A stretch of 64,000 nucleotides of DNA from Pseudomonas fulva. GTDB taxonomy: Bacteria; Pseudomonadota; Gammaproteobacteria; Pseudomonadales; Pseudomonadaceae. Location of the stretch: the NCBI RefSeq assembly GCF_015680705.1, contig NZ_JADNYP010000006.1:1-64000 (forward strand). The letters run 5' to 3'. A program made the translations under genes and the position numbers. Under the pieces are notes generated by a model, which saw only the letters and a list, made by a program, of their open reading frames with translations, was not told the origin of the DNA and searched no databases. Positions 26,106 through 34,782 of the stretch are shown piece after piece (position 1 is the first letter of the stretch; the number at the start of each line of letters is the position of its first letter).

Positions 26106-28391
26106 ATGAACAAGCTGTGTTTGCTGGGCCTGCTCGTCGGCCTGGCCAGTCAGTCGGCCGTCGCCGCGACCCCGCCGCTACAGGACAAGGATGCATTCAT
26201 CGAGCACCTGATCGGGCAGATGACCGTCGAGGAGAAGATCGGCCAGCTGCGCCTGATCAGCATCGGCCCGCAGATGCCACGTGAACGGATTCGCGAGGAA
26301 ATCGCGGCGGGACGTATCGGCGGCACCTTCAATTCGATCACCCGCGACGAGAACCGTCCCATGCAGGACGCAGCACTGCGCAGCCGCCTGAAGATCCCGA
26401 TGTTCTTCGCCTATGACGTGGTCCACGGTCACCGTACCCTGTTCCCGATCAGCCTGGGCCTGGCGTCGACCTGGGACCTGGACGCCATCGCCAAGGTCGG
26501 GCGCACCTCCGCCATCGAGGCGGCCAGCGACGGCATCGACATGACCTTCGCGCCAATGGTCGACATCGCCCGCGATCCGCGCTGGGGCCGTACCAGCGAA
26601 GGATTCGGCGAGGACACCTACCTGACCTCGCGGATTTCCCAGGTCATGGTCGAAGCGTTCCAGGGCAGCAGCCCGGCCAAGGCCGACAGCGTCCTGGCGA
26701 TCGTCAAGCACTTCGCCCTGTACGGCGCGGTGGAAGGGGGGCGCGACTACAACACGGTCGACATGAGCCTGCCGAAGATGTACAACGACTACCTTCCGCC
26801 CTACCGCGCCGGCATCGACGCCGGGGCTGGCGGGGTGATGGTGGCGCTCAACTCCATCAATGGCGTGCCGGCCACCTCGAACACCTGGCTGATGCACGAC
26901 CTGCTGCGCCAGCAGTGGGGCTTCAAGGGCGTGACCATCAGCGACCATGGCGCCATCGAGGAGCTCATCCGCCATGGCGTGGCCCGCGATGGACGCGACG
27001 CGGCCAGGCTGGCGCTCAAGGCCGGCATCGACATGAGCATGAACGACTCGCTGTATGGCCAGGAACTGCCGGGGCTGCTCGCCTCGGGCCAGGTCAGCCA
27101 GGCCGAGCTGGACCAGGCGGTGCGCGAGGTGTTGGGCGCCAAGTACGAGATGGGCTTGTTCAAGGATCCCTACGTGCGCATCGGCCAGGCCAAGGACGAT
27201 CCCCAGGACGTCTACGCCGAGCAGCGCCTGCACCGGGACGTGGCCCGGGACGTGGCCCGCCGCAGCCTGGTGCTGCTGGAGAATCGCGCCCAGACCCTGC
27301 CGCTGGGGAAGGATCGTGCCATCGCCTTGGTCGGCCCGTTGGCCGATGCACCGATCGACATGATGGGCAGTTGGGCCGCCGCAGGGCGAGCGCGACACTC
27401 GGTGACCGTGCGCCAGGGCCTGGAGCGCGCCCTGCAAGGCAAGGGCAAGCTGCTCTACGCCCGGGGCTCGAACGTGACGGGCGACAAGGCGATCATCGAC
27501 TACTTGAACTTCTTCAATGCAGATGCCCCGGAAGTCATCGACGATCCGCGACCGCCTGCGGTGCTGATCGACGAAGCGGTCAAGGCCGCCCGGCAGGCCG
27601 ATGTGGTCGTGGCCGTGGTCGGCGAGTCGCGCGGCATGTCCCATGAATCCTCGAGTCGTACCAGCCTGGAGATCCCGGCGACCCAGCGCGAACTGATCAA
27701 GGCGCTCAAGGCCACCGGCAAGCCGCTGGTACTGGTGCTGATGAACGGTCGGCCCTTGTCGCTGGCCTGGGAGCGCGAGCAGGCCGATGCGGTCCTCGAG
27801 ACCTGGTTCAGTGGCACCGAGGGCGGCAATGCGATCGCCGATGTGCTGCTGGGTGACTACAACCCCTCGGGCAAGCTGGCGATCACCTTCCCGCGTTCGG
27901 TCGGGCAGATCCCGGTGTACTACAACCACACGAGCATCGGTCGGCCCTTCACGCCAGGCAAGCCAGGCAACTACACCTCGCAGTACTTCGACGAACCCAA
28001 CGGCCCGCTCTACCCGTTCGGCTACGGCTTGAGCTACAGCCACTTCGAGCTTTCCGAGCTGGCCGTGTCTTCCAGCCAGATCAGCCAAGGCCAGGCGCTC
28101 GAGGCCAAGATCACGGTACGCAACGCCAGCCAGCGCGACGGCGAAACCGTGGTGCAGCTGTACCTGCAGGACGTCACGGCGTCCCTGAGCCGCCCGGTGA
28201 AGGAGCTCAAGCAGTTCCAGAAGGTGCTGCTCAAGGCGGGCGAGTCGCGGGAGCTGACGTTCAGGATCGACGAGAACGACCTGAAGTTCTACAACGGCCA
28301 GTTGCAGCAGGTGGCCGAGCCAGGACGCTTCAACCTGCAGGTCGGCCTGGATTCGCAGCAGGTGCGTCAGGCCGCCTTCGAACTGCTCTAG
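26106..28391 (+). CDS. bglX: Periplasmic beta-glucosidase, GH3
   Basis: 761 aa, close to E. coli BglX in length and motifs. Signal peptide about 1-21. The GH3 N-terminal barrel has TFAPMVDIARDPRWGRTSEGFGEDTY and IVKHFALYG; the catalytic nucleophile is Asp in GVTISDHGAIEELI. The (alpha/beta)6 sandwich domain has VVAVVGESRGMSHESSSR, followed by GTEGGNAIADVLLGDYNPSGKL and a C-terminal fibronectin-III-like domain. It hydrolyses beta-glucosides in the periplasm. A hairpin follows the stop. Confidence 0.95.
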   Translation: MNKLCLLGLLVGLASQSAVAATPPLQDKDAFIEHLIGQMTVEEKIGQLRLISIGPQMPRERIREEIAAGRIGGTFNSITRDENRPMQDAALRSRLKIPMFFAYDVVHGHRTLFPISLGLASTWDLDAIAKVGRTSAIEAASDGIDMTFAPMVDIARDPRWGRTSEGFGEDTYLTSRISQVMVEAFQGSSPAKADSVLAIVKHFALYGAVEGGRDYNTVDMSLPKMYNDYLPPYRAGIDAGAGGVMVALNSINGVPATSNTWLMHDLLRQQWGFKGVTISDHGAIEELIRHGVARDGRDAARLALKAGIDMSMNDSLYGQELPGLLASGQVSQAELDQAVREVLGAKYEMGLFKDPYVRIGQAKDDPQDVYAEQRLHRDVARDVARRSLVLLENRAQTLPLGKDRAIALVGPLADAPIDMMGSWAAAGRARHSVTVRQGLERALQGKGKLLYARGSNVTGDKAIIDYLNFFNADAPEVIDDPRPPAVLIDEAVKAARQADVVVAVVGESRGMSHESSSRTSLEIPATQRELIKALKATGKPLVLVLMNGRPLSLAWEREQADAVLETWFSGTEGGNAIADVLLGDYNPSGKLAITFPRSVGQIPVYYNHTSIGRPFTPGKPGNYTSQYFDEPNGPLYPFGYGLSYSHFELSELAVSSSQISQGQALEAKITVRNASQRDGETVVQLYLQDVTASLSRPVKELKQFQKVLLKAGESRELTFRIDENDLKFYNGQLQQVAEPGRFNLQVGLDSQQVRQAAFELL

Positions 28392-28402
28392 ACACGATGA
28401 CG

Positions 28403-28448
28403 CGCTCGACCGGACGCAAGGGCATGAAGTGCCTGGCCGGGACGAGCG
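28403..28448 (+). terminator. Hairpin after bglX
   Basis: CGCTCG-a-CCGG pairs with CCGG-ga-CGAGCG, enclosing a second small stem GGCA/TGCC. It follows the bglX stop by 12 nt and separates it from the sensor kinase gene. There is no T-run, so termination is inferred. Confidence 0.45.
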
Positions 28449-28502
28449 CCAGCGCGTGACCTGGTGCCCCGTCACTGTCTCTACCCTGTCAGGTTCGTCC
28501 CG

Positions 28503-30260
28503 ATGCCCTTTTCCGCCCGCAGTCTGCGCCTGGCCCTGACCACCTTGCTGATACTGCTCGGCACTGCGCTCTGCGCCGGCTGGGCGATGCGCCAGGCCGA
28601 GCGGCAGGCGCTGGAAGCCGATGCACGGCGCGCCGGCGAGCAACTCAAGCTGTACGCCAATGGCCTGCATACCCTGATCGAACGCTATCGGGCCCTGCCG
28701 GCAGTGCTGGCCCTGGACCCCGAGCTCATCGCGGCGCTGCGCGGACCGGTGCAAGGCCAGGCGCAAGAGGCGCTCAACCGCAAGCTCGAGCGCATCAACG
28801 GCGCGGCGCAATCATCGACCCTGGAACTGCTCGATCGCGACGGCCTGGCCGTGGCCGCCAGCAACTGGCGCCTGCCCACCAGCTACGTCGGTTCCAACTA
28901 CGGGTTCCGCCCGTATTTCAAGCAGACCCGCAGCCACGGCAGCGGGCGCTTCTATGCCGTGGGCGTGACCAGCGGCGTGCCAGGCTACTTTCTCTCCAGC
29001 GCGGTGGTCGACGAGCATGGCGTGTTCCTCGGCGCCATGGTGGTCAAGCTCGAGTTCCCCGAACTGGAGCGCGAATGGCGCCAAGGCCGCGATATCCTGT
29101 TGGTCAGTGATGCCCGCGGCATCCTCTTCATCGCCAACCAGGATGGCTGGCGCTATCGCGAGCTGCGACCGTTGTCGGCTGCCGACCGCGCCGAACTGGC
29201 CGCTACCCGCCAGTACGACAGGCAACCCCTGGTGCCGCTGCGACACCGGTTGCTCACGCGCTTGCCGGACAATGCCCGCCTGAGCCGGGTGGAAGGCCCT
29301 GGCGGGCCGGCCACCTACTTGTGGCAGAGCCTGCCGCTGGCCGACGAAGGCTGGACGTTGCACCTGCTGCGCGAGCCGCAGGCCGGCGACGATGGCCGCA
29401 GTGCCGCCCTGGCTGGCGCGGCAGCCTGGCTGACGCTGGTATTCGCCGGGCTGTTCGTCAGCCAGCGGCTGCGCCTGGCGCGCCTGCGCCAACGCAATCG
29501 CGAGTCGTTGGAGCGCCAGGTCCAGGAGCGGACCCAGCAACTGCGCACCGCCCAGGAAGGCCTGGTGCAGTCGGCCAAGCTGGCGGCGCTGGGGCAGATG
29601 TCGGCGGCGCTCGCCCATGAACTCAACCAGCCCCTGACCACCCAGCGCATGCAGCTGGAAACCGTGCGCCTGCTGCTCGATCAAGGCCGCCACGAACAGG
29701 CCCGCCAGGCCCTGGACCCGCTGGAGCAGATGCTTGCGCGCATGGCGGCGCTGACCGGCCATTTGAAGACCTTCGCCCGCAACAGCCCTGGCGGCCTGCG
29801 CGAGCGATTGGACCTGGCCGGCGTGGTGGAGCAGGCCTTGCACCTGCTCGACGGGCGCATTCGCGCCGAAGGGGTCGAGCTGGCACTGTACCTGGCGCGA
29901 CCGGCCTGGGTACGCGGCGACGCGATCCGGCTGGAGCAGGTCATGGTCAACCTGTTGCACAATAGCCTCGATGCGATGGCTGACAAGCGCTACAGACGTC
30001 TGGAGATCCGTATCGAAGCCCAACATGGCGACTGGCATCTGAGCGTGCTGGACACCGGAGGTGGCATCCCTGAAGCGGACCTGGCCAAAGTGTTCGATCC
30101 TTTCTTCACCACCAAGCCGGTCGGTGCCGGGCTAGGTCTGGGCCTGGCCATATCCTATGGCATCGTCGCCGAAGCCGGCGGCCGGCTGGAGGCAGCGAAC
30201 CTGCCCGGTGGCGCCTGCTTGAGCGTGATTCTGCCGCGTGACCTGGAGCCTGCATGTTGA
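28503..30260 (+). CDS. dctB: DctB-like sensor histidine kinase
   Basis: 585 aa. TM1 (about 8-28), a large periplasmic double-Cache sensor (about 40-290, with NYGFRPYFKQTRSHGSGRFYAV typical of DctB), TM2 (about 300-322), a coiled-coil linker with QVQERTQQLRTAQEGL, HisKA with His372 in ALAHELNQPL, and HATPase_c with N-box VMVNLLHNSLDAM and G boxes DTGGGIPE and GAGLGLGLAI. ATG 28503 fits the TM1 start. It overlaps the response regulator by 7 nt. The ligand is expected to be a dicarboxylate such as succinate or 2-oxoglutarate. Confidence 0.88.
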   Translation: MPFSARSLRLALTTLLILLGTALCAGWAMRQAERQALEADARRAGEQLKLYANGLHTLIERYRALPAVLALDPELIAALRGPVQGQAQEALNRKLERINGAAQSSTLELLDRDGLAVAASNWRLPTSYVGSNYGFRPYFKQTRSHGSGRFYAVGVTSGVPGYFLSSAVVDEHGVFLGAMVVKLEFPELEREWRQGRDILLVSDARGILFIANQDGWRYRELRPLSAADRAELAATRQYDRQPLVPLRHRLLTRLPDNARLSRVEGPGGPATYLWQSLPLADEGWTLHLLREPQAGDDGRSAALAGAAAWLTLVFAGLFVSQRLRLARLRQRNRESLERQVQERTQQLRTAQEGLVQSAKLAALGQMSAALAHELNQPLTTQRMQLETVRLLLDQGRHEQARQALDPLEQMLARMAALTGHLKTFARNSPGGLRERLDLAGVVEQALHLLDGRIRAEGVELALYLARPAWVRGDAIRLEQVMVNLLHNSLDAMADKRYRRLEIRIEAQHGDWHLSVLDTGGGIPEADLAKVFDPFFTTKPVGAGLGLGLAISYGIVAEAGGRLEAANLPGGACLSVILPRDLEPAC

Positions 30261-31588
30261 ACTCGGTGATCGTCGTCGATGATGAAGCCAGCATCCGCAC
30301 AGCGGTCGAGCAGTGGCTGAGCCTTTCCGGCTTCCAGGTACGGTTGTTCGCCCGCGCCGAGGACTGCCTCTCGGCCCTGCCAGAGCATTACCCGGGGGTG
30401 GTCATCAGCGATGTGCGCATGCCTGGCATGGACGGCCTGCAGCTGCTCGAGCGCCTGCACGCCAGCGATCCGGACTTGCCAGTGATCCTGCTGACCGGAC
30501 ACGGCGATGTGCCGATGGCGGTGGAAGCCATGCGCAGCGGTGCGTACGACTTTCTGGAAAAACCCTTCAGCCCGCAAAGCCTGCTAGGCAGCCTGCGGCG
30601 CGCCCTGGACAAGCGCCGCCTGGTGCTGGAGAACCGCCAGCTGCATCTGCAGGCCGACCTCAAGGCACGCCTGGAGGGCACCTTGCTCGGCATGTCGCGC
30701 GGCATGCAGCAACTGCGCCGCCAGGTGCTCGACCTTGCCGGCCTGCCGGTCAACGTACTGGTGCGTGGCGATACCGGCAGCGGCAAGGAACTGGTTGCGC
30801 GCTGTCTGCACGACTTCGGCCCGCGGGCTGGCAAGCCGTTCGTCGCGCTGAACTGCGCGGCGATCCCCGAAACGCTGTTCGAGGCCGAACTGTTCGGCCA
30901 CGAAAGCGGCGCATTCACCGGTGCCCAGGGCAAGCGCATCGGCAAGCTCGAGTACGCCGATGGCGGAACGGTATTCCTCGATGAGATCGAAAGCATGCCA
31001 CTGGCCCAGCAGGCCAAGCTGCTGCGGGTGATCCAGGAGCAGAAGCTGGAAAGGCTCGGCGCCAACCGCAGCATTGGCGTGGACTTGCGGATCATCGCGG
31101 CGACCAAGCCGGACTTGCTCGAAGAAGCCCGCGCCGGCCGCTTTCGCGAAGACCTCGCCTACCGGCTGAACGTCGCGGAGCTGCGCCTGGCACCACTGCG
31201 CGAGCGGCGCGAAGACATCCCCTTGCTGTTCGAGCATTTTCTCCAGGAAGCGGCCCAGCGCCTGGGCCGGCAGGCGCCCGCACCGAGCGGCGAACAGCTG
31301 GCCCGCCTGCTGGCCCATGACTGGCCTGGCAATGTGCGCGAACTGGCCAACGCGGCGCAGCGGCAGGCGCTGGGCTTGGACCCGCCCCACTGGCAAACCG
31401 AGTCCGGCACGCGCTCGCTGGCCGAGCAGATGGAAGCGTTCGAGGCGCAATGCCTGCAGGCTGCCTTGCGCCAGCACAAGGGCGAGATCCGCAAGGTGAT
31501 GGCAAGCCTGGGGCTGCCACGACGCACGCTGAACGAAAAGATGCAGCGCCACGGGCTGGTCAGGGAACGGTTTCTCGACCGGCAGTAG
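30254..31588 (+). CDS. dctD: DctD-like sigma-54-dependent response regulator
   Basis: 444 aa. Receiver domain 1-120 with phospho-acceptor Asp53 (VVISDVRMPG). AAA+ domain with Walker A GDTGSGKE, the sigma-54 contact loop ESGAFTGAQ, and Walker B VFLDEIES. Fis-type HTH at the C-terminus (EIRKVMASLGLPRRTLNEKM). It must activate RpoN promoters, and one stands 158 bp after its stop, before the permease gene. Cognate of the overlapping kinase. Confidence 0.93.
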   Translation: MLNSVIVVDDEASIRTAVEQWLSLSGFQVRLFARAEDCLSALPEHYPGVVISDVRMPGMDGLQLLERLHASDPDLPVILLTGHGDVPMAVEAMRSGAYDFLEKPFSPQSLLGSLRRALDKRRLVLENRQLHLQADLKARLEGTLLGMSRGMQQLRRQVLDLAGLPVNVLVRGDTGSGKELVARCLHDFGPRAGKPFVALNCAAIPETLFEAELFGHESGAFTGAQGKRIGKLEYADGGTVFLDEIESMPLAQQAKLLRVIQEQKLERLGANRSIGVDLRIIAATKPDLLEEARAGRFREDLAYRLNVAELRLAPLRERREDIPLLFEHFLQEAAQRLGRQAPAPSGEQLARLLAHDWPGNVRELANAAQRQALGLDPPHWQTESGTRSLAEQMEAFEAQCLQAALRQHKGEIRKVMASLGLPRRTLNEKMQRHGLVRERFLDRQ

Positions 31589-31617
31589 GCGGATTCTTGC
31601 CGATGAACCGGTGAATT

Positions 31618-31635
31618 TGAGCAAGGATCCGCTCA
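31618..31635. promoter_or_regulatory. Candidate enhancer site for the sigma-54 activator
   Basis: Inverted repeat TGAGC-N8-GCTCA lying 111 bp upstream of the -24 element, the distance expected for an enhancer-binding protein. Only one such site was noticed. Assignment to DctD is inference. Confidence 0.35.
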
Positions 31636-31745
31636 TTTGCAGCGAAACTTCGGACACTGGTCAGCCCGACCGCCGCGATCATGACCCCCAGCCAACCCAG
31701 TGCTCAGGGCGCCAGGGGAAACCCACCGAGTTCAGTTCAGCCGGC

Positions 31746-31761
31746 TGGCACAGCTCCTGCA
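31746..31761 (+). promoter_or_regulatory. Sigma-54 (-24/-12) promoter of the permease gene
   Basis: TGGCACAGCTCCTGCA matches TGGCACG-N4-TTGCA at all but two bases, with the invariant GG and GC separated by exactly 10 bp. Transcription would start near 31773, giving a ~50-nt leader before ATG 31823. The upstream gene encodes a sigma-54 activator. Confidence 0.7.
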
Positions 31762-31822
31762 ATAACCCCGCCCAGCCGCCTCCCTGGCGCGCCCTAGAAA
31801 AACAACGAAAAGGTCATTGCTG

Positions 31823-33145
31823 ATGGACAACACCACCTCCCTGCCCACCGGGGCGGCGGGCGCCACGCCCGTCACCGAAAAGACTACCGCCTCACGGCTC
31901 AAATCGATCTTCAGCGGTTCGATCGGCAACATGGTCGAATGGTACGACTGGTACGTCTACGCTGCATTCTCCCTGTACTTCGCCAAGGCCTTCTTCCCGG
32001 CCGGCGATACCACGGCCCAGTTGCTCAACACCGCCGCGATCTTCGCCGTGGGCTTTTTGATGCGCCCGATCGGCGGCTGGCTGATGGGCCTGTACGCCGA
32101 CCGCAAGGGACGCAAGGCCGCGCTGATGGCCTCGGTGCTGTTGATGTGTGCCGGTTCGCTGGTCATCGCGCTCACGCCGGGCTACGAGACCATTGGCGTG
32201 GCGGCTCCGATCCTGCTGGTGCTGGCGCGCCTGATGCAGGGCCTGTCGGTCGGCGGCGAGTACGGTACTTCGGCCACCTACCTGAGCGAGATGGCGAGCA
32301 AGGACCGTCGCGGCTTCTTCTCCAGCTTCCAGTACGTGACGCTGATTTCCGGCCAGTTGATCGCCCTGGCCGTGCTGATCATCCTGCAGCAGACCCTGAC
32401 CACCGAACAGCTGTACGCCTGGGGCTGGCGCGTGCCCTTCGTGATCGGCGCCTTGTGCGCGGTGGTGGCGCTGTACCTGCGCCGTGGCATGGAAGAAACC
32501 AGCTCCTTCACCAGGAAGAAGAAGTCCGAAGAAAGCCTGATGCGCACCCTGCTGCGTCACCCCAAGGAACTGCTCACCGTGGTCGGCCTGACCATGGGCG
32601 GCACCCTGGCCTTCTATACCTATACCACCTACATGCAGAAGTACCTGGTCAACACGGTTGGCATGAGCATCAGCGACTCGACCACCATCTCGGCGGCTAC
32701 CCTGTTCCTGTTCATGTGCCTGCAGCCGGTGATCGGCGGGTTGTCCGACCGCATCGGCCGACGGCCGATCCTGATCGCCTTCGGCGTGCTCGGGACCCTG
32801 TTCACCGTGCCGATCCTCAGTACCTTGCACACCATCCAGACCTGGTGGGGCGCATTCTTCCTGATCATGGCGGCGCTGATCATCGTCAGCGGCTATACCT
32901 CGATCAACGCGGTGGTCAAAGCCGAACTGTTCCCGACCGAGATCCGCGCCCTGGGCGTCGGCCTGCCCTATGCGCTGACGGTATCGATCTTCGGCGGCAC
33001 GGCCGAGTACGTGGCGCTGTGGTTCAAGAGCGTGGGCCTGGAAAGTGGCTTCTACTGGTATGTGACAGGCTGCATCGCCTGTTCCCTGCTGGTGTACGCC
33101 ACCATGAAGGACACCCGCACCCATTCGCGCATCATCAGCGAGTGA
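31823..33145 (+). CDS. kgtP: MFS dicarboxylate (2-oxoglutarate-type) permease, MHS family
   Basis: 440 aa, twelve helices, metabolite:proton symporter family. Hallmarks: SGSIGNMVEWYDWYVYAAF (helix 1), GFLMRPIGGWLMGLYADRKGRK (loop 2-3), LMQGLSVGGEYGTSATYLSE, and VVKAELFPTEIRALGVGLPY (loop 10-11). It is closest in pattern to KgtP. It sits directly downstream of dctB-dctD and its own -24/-12 promoter. In P. aeruginosa the MifSR system controls 2-oxoglutarate uptake in a comparable way, so 2-oxoglutarate is the best guess. ATG 31823 is preferred to TTG 31817 because of AGGT spacing. Confidence 0.85.
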   Translation: MDNTTSLPTGAAGATPVTEKTTASRLKSIFSGSIGNMVEWYDWYVYAAFSLYFAKAFFPAGDTTAQLLNTAAIFAVGFLMRPIGGWLMGLYADRKGRKAALMASVLLMCAGSLVIALTPGYETIGVAAPILLVLARLMQGLSVGGEYGTSATYLSEMASKDRRGFFSSFQYVTLISGQLIALAVLIILQQTLTTEQLYAWGWRVPFVIGALCAVVALYLRRGMEETSSFTRKKKSEESLMRTLLRHPKELLTVVGLTMGGTLAFYTYTTYMQKYLVNTVGMSISDSTTISAATLFLFMCLQPVIGGLSDRIGRRPILIAFGVLGTLFTVPILSTLHTIQTWWGAFFLIMAALIIVSGYTSINAVVKAELFPTEIRALGVGLPYALTVSIFGGTAEYVALWFKSVGLESGFYWYVTGCIACSLLVYATMKDTRTHSRIISE

Positions 33146-33150
33146 AACGG

Positions 33151-33190
33151 CGCCTGGCAGGCAGCGGGACATTCCGCTGCCTGCCAGGCG
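33151..33190 (+). terminator. Perfect 17-bp hairpin after kgtP
   Basis: CGCCTGGCAGGCAGCGG (33151-33167), loop GACATT, and its exact complement (33174-33190), 5 nt after the permease stop. A very stable stem. No T-run follows. Confidence 0.7.
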
Positions 33191-33269
33191 ACTGGCCATT
33201 TGCACGGCGTCGAACGCTTGGCACACTACGGGCTCGTTCACCTAGAGGAAGGGCCGCGGCCCAGCGCAG

Positions 33270-33881
33270 ATGTACTACTACGAAACCGCCAAAGGCCACG
33301 GCCTGCCCCACGATCCGTTCAACGCCATCGTCGGCCCTCGGCCGATTGGCTGGATCGCCTCCCAGGACCGGGACGGCTGCCTGAACCTGGCGCCCTACAG
33401 TTTTTTCAACGCCTTCAACTACGTCCCGCCGATCATCGGCTTCTGTAGCGTCGGCCGCAAGGACAGCCTGAACAACATCGAGCAGACCGGAGAGTTCGTC
33501 TGGAACCTGGCGACCAGGCCGTTGGCCGAGGCGATGAACCAGAGCTGCACGGCGGTACCGGCAGAGGTGGACGAGTTCGCCATCAGTGGCCTGACCCCGG
33601 TGGCTTCGCGCCTGGTCAGCGTGCCGAGGGTAGGCGAAAGCCCCGTGGCGTTCGAATGCAAGGTCAGCCAAATCATCCAGCTCAAGCGCGCCGACCAGGC
33701 CCTGGTGCCCAGTTGGCTGGTCCTGGGCGAGGTGGTGGCGGTGCACATTGCCCAACACCTGCTCAAAGACGGTATCTACGACACCGCGGCGGCCGAACCG
33801 ATCCTGCGCGGCGGCGGCCCCGCCGACTACTTCGAGCTGGGCGCCTTGTTCAAGATGGCCCGGCCGAAGACTCCGGACTGA
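33270..33881 (+). CDS. Flavin reductase-like FMN-binding protein
   Basis: 203 aa, split-barrel flavin reductase fold. It shows IVGPRPIGWIASQDRDGCLNLAPYSFFNAFNYVPPIIGFC, the FMN-binding first half, and EFVWNLATRPLAEAMN. It may act alone or supply reduced flavin to a monooxygenase; no monooxygenase gene is adjacent, but a remnant of unclear type lies at 34229. No close ribosome site is seen; GAGGAAGG is 17 nt before the ATG. Confidence 0.85.
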   Translation: MYYYETAKGHGLPHDPFNAIVGPRPIGWIASQDRDGCLNLAPYSFFNAFNYVPPIIGFCSVGRKDSLNNIEQTGEFVWNLATRPLAEAMNQSCTAVPAEVDEFAISGLTPVASRLVSVPRVGESPVAFECKVSQIIQLKRADQALVPSWLVLGEVVAVHIAQHLLKDGIYDTAAAEPILRGGGPADYFELGALFKMARPKTPD

Positions 33882-33937
33882 TGTCGCACGGCCGACGCCG
33901 GGGCTGCCTTGCAGCCTGGCGTCACGCCTGAAGTCTT

Positions 33938-34192
33938 TCAGGACGCCTGGGCATCGAGAATCAACCCACCCTCCTCGTCTATCCCCAGCAACCGTTGCAG
34001 CTCGACGCTTGCCGCTTCGTCGGCAGCACTTGCGCTGCTGAATACCTGGCCCGGCAGCACCTTGTGGAAGCGAGGCGCGCCCGGTGCGTGCAAACGCTTC
34101 ACCGCGATCGCGGCATGGTAACCGCCTTCGACCGGAACCATTGCCGAAACCGCCTCGAAGCGGGAAAACGTTCTACGTGCCATCGTGTTCAT
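33938..34192 (-). CDS. Small hypothetical protein
   Basis: 84 aa, soluble: NTMARRTFSRFEAVSAMVPV then AIAVKRLHAPGAPRFHKVLPGQVF and an acidic C-terminus. Codon use is ordinary for this genome. A second ATG three codons in is also possible. I do not recognise a domain. It is convergent with the flavin reductase gene. Confidence 0.6.
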   Translation of the reverse strand: MNTMARRTFSRFEAVSAMVPVEGGYHAAIAVKRLHAPGAPRFHKVLPGQVFSSASAADEAASVELQRLLGIDEEGGLILDAQAS

Positions 34193-34228
34193 CCAGACCG
34201 GGCAAAGAACGTCATTCTAAGCCATGCC

Positions 34229-34405
34229 TCAACCCTGGTCGAAGGTATGCAGGTCGAGACTGCTGACGACCTGGATTTGCAGAAGCTCGCTGAAGATCTG
34301 CAGGGTCGGCGAAGCGAAATAGCCGCTCATGGCCTGCTGGTCGCGCCGGCTGCCACTGACCAGCCACAGGTCGGGGTCGGCCTGTGAGCGCTGCACCTCG
34401 AAGCC
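34229..34405 (-). pseudogene. C-terminal remnant of an unknown protein, possibly ABM-fold
   Basis: 59 codons open from about 34405 to TGA 34229: GFEVQRSQADPDLWLVSGSR, RDQQAMSGYFASPTLQIFSE, then LLQIQVVSSLDLHTFDQG. The pattern recalls the C-terminal half of a small antibiotic-biosynthesis-monooxygenase-like protein (the YFASPTLQ helix). No start codon remains and the frame stops 25 nt further upstream, where an unrelated remnant on the other strand begins. Confidence 0.45.
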
Positions 34406-34764
34406 CAGGCAGCCTGGCGCAGCCAGCGCTGTACATCATGGTCGAAGGCAACTCGCTGTTGCTTGGCGAGGAACGCTACACCTACGACTCGCTGCACTAC
34501 ATGGTGGTATCGGTGACCTTGCCGCTGAGTGGCGTCAGGCTCGATGCCAGCCCGCGCAAGCCGAGCTTCGGCTTGCGCCTGGAGATCGATCCGGCGCAGC
34601 TTGGGCAATGGCTGGCAGAAAGCGCGCCGCTGCCGGTCCCCAGCCTACCCTCCGGGAGAGACCTGTTCGTCGAGCGCACCGATCCATCGTTGCTCGATGC
34701 GCTGCTCAGACGCCTGTATGGCGCGCCACCGATTCGCGACATGGCGCGACTGCGTGGCACCTAG
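34384..34764 (+). pseudogene. Truncated AraC-family regulator (N-terminal domain only)
   Basis: 126 codons. From about residue 12, QPALYIMVEGNSLLLGEERY, YTYDSLHYMVVSVTLPLSG and PSFGLRLEIDPAQLGQWLAE match the AraC_N (arabinose-binding-like) domain. The protein ends at RLYGAPPIRDMARLRGT and lacks the entire ~100-residue helix-turn-helix domain; its own N-terminus also seems lost at the junction with the remnant on the opposite strand. It cannot bind DNA as it stands. Confidence 0.7.
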
Positions 34765-34782
34765 CCGGACGACCGGCAGCGG

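Noticed and set aside
26178..28811. 877-codon frame antisense to bglX
   Set aside because: Antisense shadow of a well-supported GH3 gene; composition is non-protein-like.
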